Assembly (NCBI GenBank): GCA_902788315.1
Contig: CADAJS010000005.1
Coordinates: 39,748 to 103,747 of the forward strand
Direction: 5' to 3'
Length of the DNA: 64,000 nucleotides
Origin: an uncultured Bacteroidales bacterium
GTDB lineage: Bacteria > Bacteroidota > Bacteroidia > Bacteroidales > Bacteroidaceae
Part shown: piece by piece, positions 53,000 through 61,407 of the stretch
Layout of the letters: each line of letters opens with the position of its first letter
How positions within the stretch are numbered: the first letter of the stretch is position 1
Translations under genes and position numbers: made by a program
Notes under the pieces: model-generated
Seen by the model: the letters and a program-made list of their open reading frames with translations, nothing else
What the model was told of the DNA's origin: nothing
Databases searched by the model: none

Positions 53000-53895
53000 C
53001 ACTTTATCAAGGTATTCACGATGAGACCCAGCATGAGACACAGGCTGAAGACGAGTTGCAGTTGGGCCGTACCCTCGTCCAGATGGGCACACGACTCGCG
53101 CAAGACGGCACCGGCGAACATTGTACGCACATTCTTCACAGCCAGCGGCAGGGCCAGCAGCGAGGCCAGCAAGCCCCAGGATCCGATGCCCAAGGCCACC
53201 AGCCCGACAATCCACACGAAGGGCAGCAGCACCTCGACCATATATATATAGGTACCCACGCGCGTACCCGTAAGCAACGGCAGGGTGCTTATGCCAGCAC
53301 GACGGTCGGTGGTGACGTCGCGCACATTATTGATGTGAAGGATGGCCACGGTGATCAGACCAACTGGGAGAGCCAGCCAGAGGACTTCGGGGCGTACCTC
53401 GCCGGAGACGATATAAGAGGTGCCCAGCATGGGCAGCAACGCATAACATAGGATGATCACCACATCGCCCAGGGCTGCATACTTGAGCCACGGATAGCAC
53501 AGTGAGAGCAACAAACCCGCCACGCCAATGACCAGCAGGGGCCAGCCCGTGAGGCCGACCATAACGAGGCCCAGCACGACGGCGGCTACATTAAGCACAA
53601 GCGAGAGCCGGCGGAACTCGTCGGGCGAGAACTGCTCGTCCACGAGCAAGCGTGTCCCGAAGGTATCCTCGGCATCCACACCGCGCCGATAGTCGGCAAT
53701 GTCGCTCCACACATTGCCTGCGGCATGTACCAGCACAATGTTCAGAAGCGCCAGCACGCCAAGCCACCAGCAGACCTCCACTCCACGGCTCCACAACCAG
53801 ACCATCGTGACCATCACCGGCATAGCCGACGCCGGGAACGACCAAGGGCGGGTAGCCAGCACCCACTCCCCCATCGAATGTTTCTTTACGTTCAT
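52999..53895 (-). CDS. menA: 1,4-dihydroxy-2-naphthoate polyprenyltransferase
   Basis: A 298-residue UbiA-superfamily membrane enzyme that attaches the isoprenoid tail during menaquinone synthesis. Start at 53895 (MNVKKHSMGEW) is favoured; 53874 is possible. 'ATRPWSFPASAMPV' is the MenA-type N-terminus, 'NVWSDIADYRRGVDAEDTFG' (first Asp-rich motif) lies near 70-90 and 'NVRDVTTDRRAGISTLP' (second) near 190. About nine transmembrane helices. Promoter at 53916-53946. Menaquinone is the usual quinone of anaerobic Bacteroidetes. Confidence 0.9.
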   Translation of the reverse strand: MNVKKHSMGEWVLATRPWSFPASAMPVMVTMVWLWSRGVEVCWWLGVLALLNIVLVHAAGNVWSDIADYRRGVDAEDTFGTRLLVDEQFSPDEFRRLSLVLNVAAVVLGLVMVGLTGWPLLVIGVAGLLLSLCYPWLKYAALGDVVIILCYALLPMLGTSYIVSGEVRPEVLWLALPVGLITVAILHINNVRDVTTDRRAGISTLPLLTGTRVGTYIYMVEVLLPFVWIVGLVALGIGSWGLLASLLALPLAVKNVRTMFAGAVLRESCAHLDEGTAQLQLVFSLCLMLGLIVNTLIK

Positions 53896-53915
53896 TGCTT
53901 TAAAGTTTAGTGGTG

Positions 53916-53946
53916 CAAAGGTACGCCTTTCTTGGCACATTTACAA
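53916..53946 (-). promoter_or_regulatory. Promoter of menA
   Basis: On the minus strand: TTGT (53943-53946), 19 nt, TACCTTTG (53916-53923). Confidence 0.7.
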
Positions 53947-53996
53947 GCTAACAGACAATCGTTCGGGGAATACAAGCTAAAAAAGTAAAGTAATTC

Positions 53997-54115
53997 TTGC
54001 CCTTTCCCTCTTCTTTTCGCAACTCTGACCGATGGTCGAAGTTACTCTCGCTCGAGAATGTCATAATGAAAATTCTGATTTCATTTGTCATTCTCCTCGC
54101 TTATTCGTAACTTTG
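53997..54115 (+). repeat. Diverged copy of the 88-bp promoter repeat
   Basis: Similar to the minus strand of 1612-1760: a degenerate -7 CAACTCTG (54020-54027) preceded by TTG (53997-53999), then ACC.A.GGTCGA.GTTACT.TCG.TCG, then an intact promoter whose TAACTTTG (54108-54115) lies 88 bp after the first, as in the other copy. Confidence 0.6.
54084..54115 (+). promoter_or_regulatory. Promoter of the NfnAB-like gene
   Basis: TTTG (54084-54087), 20 nt, TAACTTTG (54108-54115), 31 nt before the ATG at 54147. Confidence 0.75.
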
Positions 54116-54146
54116 CACCGCGTTATTAGACACAATATAATAGGGT

Positions 54147-56519
54147 ATGAACAAGATTGTACAGAAGGAACAGTTTTCAGAGAAAGTGTTCAAGTTAGTG
54201 GTCGAGGCCCCGCTGATTGCCAAGGCACGTCGGGCAGGCCACTTTGTGATAGTACGCGTAGGCGAAAAGGGCGAGCGTATTCCCCTGACCATCGCCGAGA
54301 GCGACCCCGTGCGAGGCACCATCACGCTGGTGGTGCAGACCGTGGGCGCCAGCACTACGAAACTTTGTGCGCTCCAGCCGGGCGACTATATCACAGACGT
54401 GGTGGGACCGCTGGGCCGAGCCACCCATATCGAGAACTTCGGCACCGTGGTCTGCGCCGGCGGCGGAGTGGGCGTGGCCCCGATGCTCCCCATCATCCAA
54501 GCACTGAAGGCCGCCGGAAACCGCGTGGTATCGGTGCTCGCCGGACGCAGCAAGGATCTGATTATCCTGGAGGACGAGGTGAGAAAGTCGAGCGACGAGG
54601 TAATCATCATGACCGACGACGGTTCGTACGGACAGAAGGGTGTGGTCACCGTTGGCATCGAGCAAGTGATTCAGCGCGAGCGGGTGGACCGTGTCTTTGC
54701 CATCGGTCCCGCCATCATGATGAAGTTCTGCTGCCTGCTCACCAAGAAATACAATATCCCCACCGACGTGTCGCTGAACACCATCATGGTCGATGGTACA
54801 GGCATGTGCGGCGCCTGCCGCATCACGGTGGGCGGCAAGACGAGGTTCGTCTGTGTGGATGGTCCCGAGTTCGACGGCCATCAAGTGGACTTCGACGAGA
54901 TGCTTCGACGCGCCGGTGCATTCAAGGCGGAGGAGATGGAAGCATTCGAGGCCGTACATCGCGGAGCTGAAAGCGCAGCACCGACAACGAAGGACAGTGA
55001 CGACACGAAGGAGACCGCAGCAGGCAATTCCATCTCATCACCCGCCACGACTCACGTTTCGCTCTCGGAACTTACCGACCGCAATGCTCCCTGGCGCGAG
55101 GAGTTGCGCAAGAGCATGAAGGCCAAGGAACGCACGGCCATCGAGCGTTGCCAGATGCCCGAGCTGGATCCCGTATATCGTGCTACGACGCGCACCGAGG
55201 AGGTGAACCAGGGGCTGAGCCGGGAGCAGGCACAGACCGAGGCCAAGCGCTGCCTGGACTGCCCCAACCCCACTTGCATGCAGGGCTGTCCTGTGAACAT
55301 CAACATCCCCTCTTTTATCAAGAATATCGAGCGCGGCGAGTTCCTCGATGCAGCCCGTGTGCTGAAGATGACCTCTGCCCTACCCGCTGTCTGCGGCCGC
55401 GTATGCCCGCAGGAGAAGCAGTGCGAGAGCAAGTGCATCCATCTGAAGATGGGCGGGCAGGCTGTGGCCATCGGCAACCTGGAACGCTTCGCTGCCGACT
55501 ATGAGCGCGAGAGCGGACAAATGTCGCTGCCCGAGGTGGCTCCCGCCAACGGGAAGAAGATTGCCGTCATCGGTTCGGGCCCCAGCGGACTGAGCTTCGC
55601 CGGCGACATGGCCAAGATGGGCTACGAGGTGACAGTCTTCGAGGCACTGCACGAGATAGGCGGTGTGCTTAAATACGGCATTCCCGAATTCCGTCTGCCC
55701 AATGCCATCGTGGACGTCGAGATACAGAACCTGGAGAAGATAGGCGTACGGTTTGTCAAGGACTGCATCATCGGCAAGACCATCACGGTGAAGCAGTTGG
55801 AAGACGAGGGCTACGAGGGCATCTTCGTAGGCTCGGGCGCCGGACTGCCCAACTTCATGGGCATCCCGGGCGAGAACTCGAACGGCATCATGTCCAGCAA
55901 CGAATACCTCACGCGAGTGAACCTGATGGATGCCTCGAACCCCGAGGCCGACACCCCCGTGCGCAAGGCCCACAGCGTAATGGTGGTGGGCGGCGGCAAC
56001 ACAGCCATGGACTCTTGTCGCACTGCCAAGCGTCTGGGTGCCGAGCGTGTCTTCATCGCCTACCGTCGCTCGGAGGCCGAGATGCCCGCCCGACTCGAGG
56101 AGGTGAAGCACGCCAAGGAGGAGGGCATCGAGTTCCTGACCCTGCACAACCCCATCGAATACCACGCCGACGAACGAGGCAACGTGACCGAAGTGGTGCT
56201 GCAGAAGATGGAACTGGGCGAGCCCGACGCCAGCGGACGCCGCAGCCCGCAGCCCATACCCGGAGCCACCGAGACCATCCAGATAGACCAGGCCATCGTG
56301 GCCGTGGGCGTAAGTCCCAACCCCATCGTGCCCACAAGCATCGAGGGACTGGAACTGGGCCGAAAGAACACCATCGTGGTCAGCGAGAACATGCAGACCA
56401 ACATCCCCACCATCTTTGCCGGAGGCGACATCGTGCGCGGCGGCGCCACGGTCATCCTGGCCATGGGCGACGGACGGCGTGCGGCCGAGGCTATGGACAA
56501 GTATCTGAACAACAAATAA
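54147..56519 (+). CDS. Single-chain NfnAB-like flavoprotein (ferredoxin:NADP oxidoreductase / glutamate synthase small-chain type)
   Basis: A 790-residue fusion. Residues 1 to about 275 match the NfnA/DHOD-B electron-transfer subunit: FAD/NAD-binding reductase fold ('VCAGGGVGVAPMLPII', about 102-117) and a [2Fe-2S] site with 'GMCGACRITVGGKTRFVC' near 218-235. After a Ser/Thr/Glu linker (about 275-310), residues 310-790 match NfnB or the glutamate-synthase small chain: 'CLDCPNPTCMQGCP' and 'CGRVCPQEKQCESKC' cysteine sets for two [4Fe-4S] clusters, FAD site 'VIGSGPSGLSFAGDMAKMG', NADP site 'VVGGGNTAMDSCRTAKRLGA'. Split Nfn enzymes bifurcate electrons between ferredoxin, NADH and NADPH; the fused form likely does likewise, but glutamate synthase activity cannot be excluded. 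Confidence 0.9.
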   Translation: MNKIVQKEQFSEKVFKLVVEAPLIAKARRAGHFVIVRVGEKGERIPLTIAESDPVRGTITLVVQTVGASTTKLCALQPGDYITDVVGPLGRATHIENFGTVVCAGGGVGVAPMLPIIQALKAAGNRVVSVLAGRSKDLIILEDEVRKSSDEVIIMTDDGSYGQKGVVTVGIEQVIQRERVDRVFAIGPAIMMKFCCLLTKKYNIPTDVSLNTIMVDGTGMCGACRITVGGKTRFVCVDGPEFDGHQVDFDEMLRRAGAFKAEEMEAFEAVHRGAESAAPTTKDSDDTKETAAGNSISSPATTHVSLSELTDRNAPWREELRKSMKAKERTAIERCQMPELDPVYRATTRTEEVNQGLSREQAQTEAKRCLDCPNPTCMQGCPVNINIPSFIKNIERGEFLDAARVLKMTSALPAVCGRVCPQEKQCESKCIHLKMGGQAVAIGNLERFAADYERESGQMSLPEVAPANGKKIAVIGSGPSGLSFAGDMAKMGYEVTVFEALHEIGGVLKYGIPEFRLPNAIVDVEIQNLEKIGVRFVKDCIIGKTITVKQLEDEGYEGIFVGSGAGLPNFMGIPGENSNGIMSSNEYLTRVNLMDASNPEADTPVRKAHSVMVVGGGNTAMDSCRTAKRLGAERVFIAYRRSEAEMPARLEEVKHAKEEGIEFLTLHNPIEYHADERGNVTEVVLQKMELGEPDASGRRSPQPIPGATETIQIDQAIVAVGVSPNPIVPTSIEGLELGRKNTIVVSENMQTNIPTIFAGGDIVRGGATVILAMGDGRRAAEAMDKYLNNK

Positions 56520-56539
56520 TAAACTAACACATATCACCT

Positions 56540-58276
56540 ATGAAACTTAACATCAAGAGAAAAGTCGTTCTGCTGCTGAGCGTATTCTGTGCGCTGCACA
56601 TCCTCGCAGGGGAACGCGAGACCATTTGGCCCAAGGGCAAGATGCCCGACGCACAGCCCCATCAGATAGCTGCCATGCTCGACGAGGCACGGGCAGAGAA
56701 GTTCAAGGCCGACAAGCACCGTGTGGCATACATCGAGTGGTACGACGCACCGTCGGAGGAAACCAGGAACAATGGTTGCATGATCCTCATCTCGGGCGGC
56801 GGCTACTACACCTGCTGCGACATGAACTTCATCAAGGAGTGGCGCGAGCGGTTCACTGCCCTGGGCTTCCAGTGCGTGAACTTCGTCTATCGCACCCCGC
56901 GTCCCGAGGGCCTGCCCATCTATAAGACAGCCTGGGAGGACGGACAGCGTGCCGTACGCATGGTGCGCAGCGAGGCCAAGAAACGTGGCTTCGACCCCGA
57001 GCGCATCGGCGTCATCTCCCAGTCGGCCGGTTCCCACCTGGCCACCCTGCTGGCCACCACATCCCAGACTCCGGCCTACGACCCCATCGATAAGCTGGAC
57101 ACCGTGCCGTGCCACATCAACTGGGCCATCATCAACTCGCCGGCCTATGTGACCACCGACGGCGAGACCGGCACCCCCTCCACCCTGCAGGGCTATGGCA
57201 AGGACGTGCGCCTCTCGGACATCTTCAAGTTTGACGAGAAGACATGCCCCATAAGCCTCCACCACGGCGGTGCAGACGAGTATAGCCCCAACGGCTCCAC
57301 GCTCATCTACCGCGAGCTGCGCAAGCGTAAGATACCTGCCGAGCTGCACCTCTATCCCAACAAGCCTCACGGAGTGTATGGCGTGGAGCGCGGCGTGGAG
57401 TTCATGCAGCAGATGGGATTCATCCGTCCGCTGGAGGCTGAGGTGGAGCTGATGAAGCGCTACGCCTCGGACGACGCTCGCCGCGAGAAGGTGACCGAGG
57501 ACGTGTGGCCCGAGGGTAAGATGCCCTGCGCCCAGGAGCATCAGTGCAAGCCCTACCTCGAGTGGCACTTCCCGAAGCAGCTGAAGACGAAGGCCATCCA
57601 GATCATCTACTCGGGCGGCAGCTACATGGGCAACGACCCCGACGGATTCGAAGTGGCCCCCGCACGCCGCTATCTGAACGAGCGGGGCATGACAGTGGTC
57701 ACCATGAAGTACCGCACGCCGCGCCCCAACGGCATGCCCAAGCACATCACCGCATGGCAAGACCTGCAGCGCACCATCAAGATCGTGCGCAGCAAGGCCG
57801 CAAGCCTGGGCCTCGACCCGAACCAGATAGGTATCATGGGCAGCTCGGCCGGCGGACACCTCACGCTCATGGGCGTCACCTCGTCGCTCCATCAGTCCTA
57901 TCTGCCCATCGACGACATCGACCGCCAGCCCTGTAACGTGCAGTGGGGCATCGGCATCTATCCGGCCTATGCACTCACCGACGGCGCCGAGGAACCCAAC
58001 AAGGGCGGCGGCAATGCCGACGAGGCAGTGCTGGTGCCCGAGTTCAGCTTCGACCTGAAAACCTCCCCCATGCTCTTCATCCACGGCGATGCCGACGGAT
58101 GGGCTGCCATGAACTCCGTAAAGACGTGGGAGAAGATGCGCGCCATGGGCATCCAGAGCGAGCTGCACACCCTGGCCCTGCGCAACCACTGCTTCCAGCG
58201 CACGGCCGCTCCCGGCACAGGAAGCTACACCTGGCTGGATCGCATCGGCGAGTATCTGGACAATATATTGAAGTAG
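56540..58276 (+). CDS. Exported protein with two tandem alpha/beta-hydrolase (esterase) domains
   Basis: A 578-residue protein with a signal peptide ending HILAG (about 1-24). Two homologous halves each start with 'WPxGKMP'. Half 1 (about 28-300): 'GVISQSAGSHLATLL' (nucleophile Ser, GxSxG variant), 'HHGGADEYSP' (Asp), 'NKPHGVYG' (His). Half 2 (about 318-578): 'GIMGSSAGGHLTLMG', 'IHGDADGWAA', 'LRNHCFQRT'. Both catalytic triads seem complete. The fold is that of BD-FAE-type and acetyl-xylan-esterase-like lipases; sugar ester removal is plausible but unproven. It begins 21 nt after the Nfn-like gene. Confidence 0.88.
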   Translation: MKLNIKRKVVLLLSVFCALHILAGERETIWPKGKMPDAQPHQIAAMLDEARAEKFKADKHRVAYIEWYDAPSEETRNNGCMILISGGGYYTCCDMNFIKEWRERFTALGFQCVNFVYRTPRPEGLPIYKTAWEDGQRAVRMVRSEAKKRGFDPERIGVISQSAGSHLATLLATTSQTPAYDPIDKLDTVPCHINWAIINSPAYVTTDGETGTPSTLQGYGKDVRLSDIFKFDEKTCPISLHHGGADEYSPNGSTLIYRELRKRKIPAELHLYPNKPHGVYGVERGVEFMQQMGFIRPLEAEVELMKRYASDDARREKVTEDVWPEGKMPCAQEHQCKPYLEWHFPKQLKTKAIQIIYSGGSYMGNDPDGFEVAPARRYLNERGMTVVTMKYRTPRPNGMPKHITAWQDLQRTIKIVRSKAASLGLDPNQIGIMGSSAGGHLTLMGVTSSLHQSYLPIDDIDRQPCNVQWGIGIYPAYALTDGAEEPNKGGGNADEAVLVPEFSFDLKTSPMLFIHGDADGWAAMNSVKTWEKMRAMGIQSELHTLALRNHCFQRTAAPGTGSYTWLDRIGEYLDNILK

Positions 58277-58752
58277 GAAGAACAGTCGTCATAGCGCCAA
58301 AATCTTAACCGATATCTTTACAGGAAATTTTCGCGGCGTGTTGCACCACCATGTGCGGCACGCCGCGGTCTTATCCGGAACGTGTTCCATCGGCCGGCGG
58401 AACACGTTCCTCCGACCTCCGAAACACGCGAGGATCGCGTATTTCGGAGCAAGACAAAGCTTATTCGGAAATTCGCCCGAAATTTCGCCTACTGATATTC
58501 AACCGTTTACATCGCATAGTCCATGTGTTGAACCGCTTTTTCGCCCCAAAAAGTGCCATTTTTCGGTGTTTTTTAGGGCACGTGAAATGAAGCGCAGACA
58601 AGTGCACGCACAAAATATTTGACATACAAATCCACGTGTAGGATAACTGAACACAACATTAGATGCATGCCGACGATGCATGACGGAAAACCGATCCATC
58701 ACCCGAACACGATTATCAATTGATGACGGCGCTCGGTTTTTACCGCATTTGC
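58277..58752. repeat. Intergenic region with four successive hairpins
   Basis: No gene seen between 58277 and 58876. Consecutive inverted repeats: CGCGGCGTG/CACGCCGCG (58332-58340, 58359-58367); GGAACGTGTTCC/GGAACACGTTCC (58377-58388, 58399-58410), each arm itself near-palindromic; a 15-bp stem with one mismatch and a 3-nt loop (58417-58431, 58435-58449); GAAATT/AATTTC (58468-58473, 58481-58486). The first may end the upstream transcript. Further on, GATGCATG occurs twice (58661-58679). Overall function unknown. Confidence 0.75.
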
Positions 58753-58783
58753 TTGCACATTACAACAAAAAGCACTAACTTTG
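58753..58783 (+). promoter_or_regulatory. Promoter of the DUF486 gene
   Basis: TTG (58753-58755), 20 nt, TAACTTTG (58776-58783). The 90-nt leader contains a perfect 16-bp palindrome AGCCGTATATACGGCT (58803-58818). Confidence 0.75.
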
Positions 58784-58876
58784 CACAGATAGAACCACGA
58801 GGAGCCGTATATACGGCTGCATCTCGCCATTGGATAATATATACGCCAAGAAGCAAAAGAAAGAAGAATCAGAAGG

Positions 58877-59242
58877 ATGAACGGAATATATACAATCCTG
58901 CTGCTCGTGTGCAGCAATGTCTTTATGACCCTGGCCTGGTATGGCCATCTGCGCCTGCAGCAGACAGGCACCACCAGCAACTGGCCACTCATCGGCGTAA
59001 TCGCATTTTCGTGGGCCATCGCCTTCCTGGAGTACTGCTGCCAGGTGCCGGCCAACAGGATAGGCTTCGCCGGAAACGGCGGACCATTCTCGCTGATGCA
59101 GCTCAAGGTGATTCAGGAGGTAATTTCGCTGATCGTCTTCTGCCTGATAGCCAACGTGCTCTTCCAGGGACAACAACTCCACTGGAACCATCTGGCCGCA
59201 GGAGTCTGCCTGGTGCTCGCCGTCTATTTTATCTTTAAATGA
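58877..59242 (+). CDS. DUF486 small membrane protein (DMT-like)
   Basis: A 121-residue protein with four transmembrane helices, of DUF486, a small drug/metabolite-transporter-like family. Characteristic are 'YTILLLVCSNVFMTLAWYGHL' and 'EYCCQVPANRIGF', with 'FSLMQLKVIQEVISL' before the third helix. Its four-helix size suggests it works as a dimer, like small multidrug-resistance proteins, but no substrate is known. Its stop overlaps an ATG (59239) in the following gene. Confidence 0.88.
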   Translation: MNGIYTILLLVCSNVFMTLAWYGHLRLQQTGTTSNWPLIGVIAFSWAIAFLEYCCQVPANRIGFAGNGGPFSLMQLKVIQEVISLIVFCLIANVLFQGQQLHWNHLAAGVCLVLAVYFIFK

Positions 59243-59262
59243 CCCCACAAAAAAGGACCAAG

Positions 59263-60516
59263 ATGAAAAGGTTAATCTTCTTCATACTCATACTGTCCAC
59301 CATCGCTGCCTCGGCACAGCGACGGAGACAGAAGATCAAGGAACCGGAGTTCGACACGACGCCCGAAGAGGCCATGGCCATCTATGACTTCGAGAAGGCC
59401 GAGGAAATACTGACGGCACAGATCGAATATCTGGAAAAGACGGAGCAGCCCACCGAGGAGAAGGAAGCACTGCTGGAAATCGCACGCAAGAACATGCTCA
59501 AGCTGCACTCCACCGCATGCATCACATTCATCGACAGCATCGCCATCGGAAAGAAGGATGTAGTGGAGTCGTTAATGCTTGGAAATGAATGCGGAACGAT
59601 AGAAATGTTTGCCAATTACTTTAACCAGACGGACACGCTGATGCGTACGGTCTTCATCAACCAGCTGCAGAACCGTCGCCTATATGCCCGGCAGGCAAAG
59701 GACGGGCACATGCGCCTCTGCGGACAGGAGCTCATCGGCAGTGAATGGACTGCCGAGAAAGAACTCGAAGGGCTGCAGACGGAGGACGGCGAAGAGATGA
59801 ACTACCCCTTCATGCTGGCCGACGGAGTGACGCTATACTATGCCGCAAAAACCGAAGAGGGACTGGGCGGATATGACATCTACATGTCGCGCTACGATGT
59901 GGACAACCATGCCTTCCTTGCCCCCGAGAACGTGGGAATGCCCTTCAACTCGCCGGCCAACGACTACCTGCTGTGTATCGACGAATACAACAATCTGGGA
60001 TGGTTCGTCACCGACCGCAACCAGCCGGCCGACAGCGCATGCATCTACGTCTTCATCCCCAGCGAAACTCGACGCGTATATACAGAGGAAGCCGTAGGCA
60101 CCGAGGGACTTCGGAACCGTGCACGCATCCACAGCCTGCGCGACACGTGGGAAAAGAAAGACGAAGTGGCTCAGGCACAGACGCGGCTCAAAGGGCTGCG
60201 AGAGCATGAGAACAAGGAGGCACGGGCACACGACTTCGACTTCATCCTCAACGACACGCATATTTATACCACGGCCGATGACTTCAAGAATCCGCAGGCC
60301 AAGCAGCAGATTACGTTCTGGGCAGAGACACAGAACGACCTGCGCAACACCGAAGCCCAACTGGAAGCACTGCGCCTGCAGTTTGCCACAGCCACGAATG
60401 CACAGAAGCAACAGCTGGCACCGCAAGTGCGCATCCTAGAGGGCAAGGTCGAACAACTGACGGAGGACCTGAAGAAACAGGCAAAACAGATACGCAAACT
60501 CGAACTTAACCCATAA
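59263..60516 (+). CDS. Exported PD40/WD40-like protein with C-terminal coiled coil
   Basis: A 417-residue protein if started at 59263, where a signal peptide (MKRLIFFILILSTIAASAQ) begins; ATG 59239 overlaps the DUF486 stop and would add eight residues. The middle (about 180-280) has PD40-type propeller strands ('ADGVTLYYAAKTEEGLGGYD' region, 'MPFNSPANDYLLCIDEYNNLGWFVTDR' region), as in OmpA-linked proteins of Bacteroidetes. The last 70 residues form a coiled coil rich in Gln/Glu/Lys. It may bind a cell-envelope partner; the exact role is unknown. Confidence 0.8.
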   Translation: MKRLIFFILILSTIAASAQRRRQKIKEPEFDTTPEEAMAIYDFEKAEEILTAQIEYLEKTEQPTEEKEALLEIARKNMLKLHSTACITFIDSIAIGKKDVVESLMLGNECGTIEMFANYFNQTDTLMRTVFINQLQNRRLYARQAKDGHMRLCGQELIGSEWTAEKELEGLQTEDGEEMNYPFMLADGVTLYYAAKTEEGLGGYDIYMSRYDVDNHAFLAPENVGMPFNSPANDYLLCIDEYNNLGWFVTDRNQPADSACIYVFIPSETRRVYTEEAVGTEGLRNRARIHSLRDTWEKKDEVAQAQTRLKGLREHENKEARAHDFDFILNDTHIYTTADDFKNPQAKQQITFWAETQNDLRNTEAQLEALRLQFATATNAQKQQLAPQVRILEGKVEQLTEDLKKQAKQIRKLELNP

Positions 60517-60522
60517 GATGCC

Positions 60523-61404
60523 ATGAAACACTTCGAACCATCCGAACTAATCATCAACGAAGACGGCAGTGTGTTCCACCTGCATGTACGTCCCGAACAA
60601 CTGGCTGACAAGGTGATCCTGGTGGGAGATCCAGGCAGGGTAAACATGGTGGCCAGCCACTTTGACAGCAAAGAATGCGACATACAGAGCCGCGAGTTCC
60701 ACACCATCACCGGCACCTACAAGGGGAAACGCATTACAGCGCTCTCCACTGGCATCGGCTGCGACAACATCGACATCACGGTGAACGAACTGGATGCCCT
60801 GGCCAACATCGACTTTAACGAGCGCACGGAAAAACCCGAACACCGCACCCTCACACTCGTCCGCATCGGCACATGCGGCGGACTGCAACCCGAGGCACCG
60901 CTCGGCACATTCATCGCCAGCGTGAAGAGCATCGGATTCGACGGACTGCTCAACTACTATGCCGGTCGCAACGACGTCTGTGACCTCGAGATGGAAAAAG
61001 CCTTCACTACACACATGGACTGGTGTCCGCTGAAAGGGGCACCGTATGTGGCAACCGCCGACCCCACGCTCATTGAGCAGGTGGCAGGCCAGGAAATGCT
61101 TCGTGGAATCACGGTAGCCTGCGGCGGATTCTACGGCCCACAAGGACGGCAAATCCGGCTCAGGATACAAGACCCGGAACAGAACGAGAAAATAGAGTCC
61201 TTCCGCTATCAGACAAGCGAAGGCGAACTGAAGATATGCAACTTCGAGATGGAGTCGTCGGCCCTCGCCGGCCTTGCATCCCTGCTCGGACATCGAGCCA
61301 TGACCTGCTGCATGGTCATCGCCAACCGCTATGCCAAAGAGATGAATACCGACTATAAGGGTAGTATCGACAACCTCATAAAGCTCGTCCTCGAACGGAT
61401 CTGA
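60523..61404 (+). CDS. Nucleoside phosphorylase (uridine phosphorylase-like)
   Basis: A 293-residue PNP/UDP-family enzyme that splits nucleosides with phosphate into base and ribose-1-phosphate. 'VILVGDPGRVNMVA' near 31-44 (phosphate loop), 'STGIGCDNIDITVNEL' near 75-90, 'LVRIGTCGGLQPE' near 110-122 and 'CNFEMESSALAGLASLLGH' near 240 (Met-Glu ribose site) match the uridine phosphorylase side of the family. Salvage of nucleosides fits with cdd and the nucleoside symporter elsewhere in the window. It starts 6 nt after the PD40 gene. Confidence 0.9.
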   Translation: MKHFEPSELIINEDGSVFHLHVRPEQLADKVILVGDPGRVNMVASHFDSKECDIQSREFHTITGTYKGKRITALSTGIGCDNIDITVNELDALANIDFNERTEKPEHRTLTLVRIGTCGGLQPEAPLGTFIASVKSIGFDGLLNYYAGRNDVCDLEMEKAFTTHMDWCPLKGAPYVATADPTLIEQVAGQEMLRGITVACGGFYGPQGRQIRLRIQDPEQNEKIESFRYQTSEGELKICNFEMESSALAGLASLLGHRAMTCCMVIANRYAKEMNTDYKGSIDNLIKLVLERI

Positions 61405-61407
61405 ACG

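Noticed and set aside
53000..53215. Longer start for the CPBP protease gene
   Set aside because: The extra 72 residues lie wholly inside menA in another frame and lack membrane-protein character; the start at 52999 gives a normal N-terminus.
55380..58189. Long minus-strand frames (to 551 codons) opposite the Nfn-like and esterase genes
   Set aside because: Low-complexity His/Gly/Val/Leu-rich products, no promoter, and fully overlapped by genes with clear motifs.
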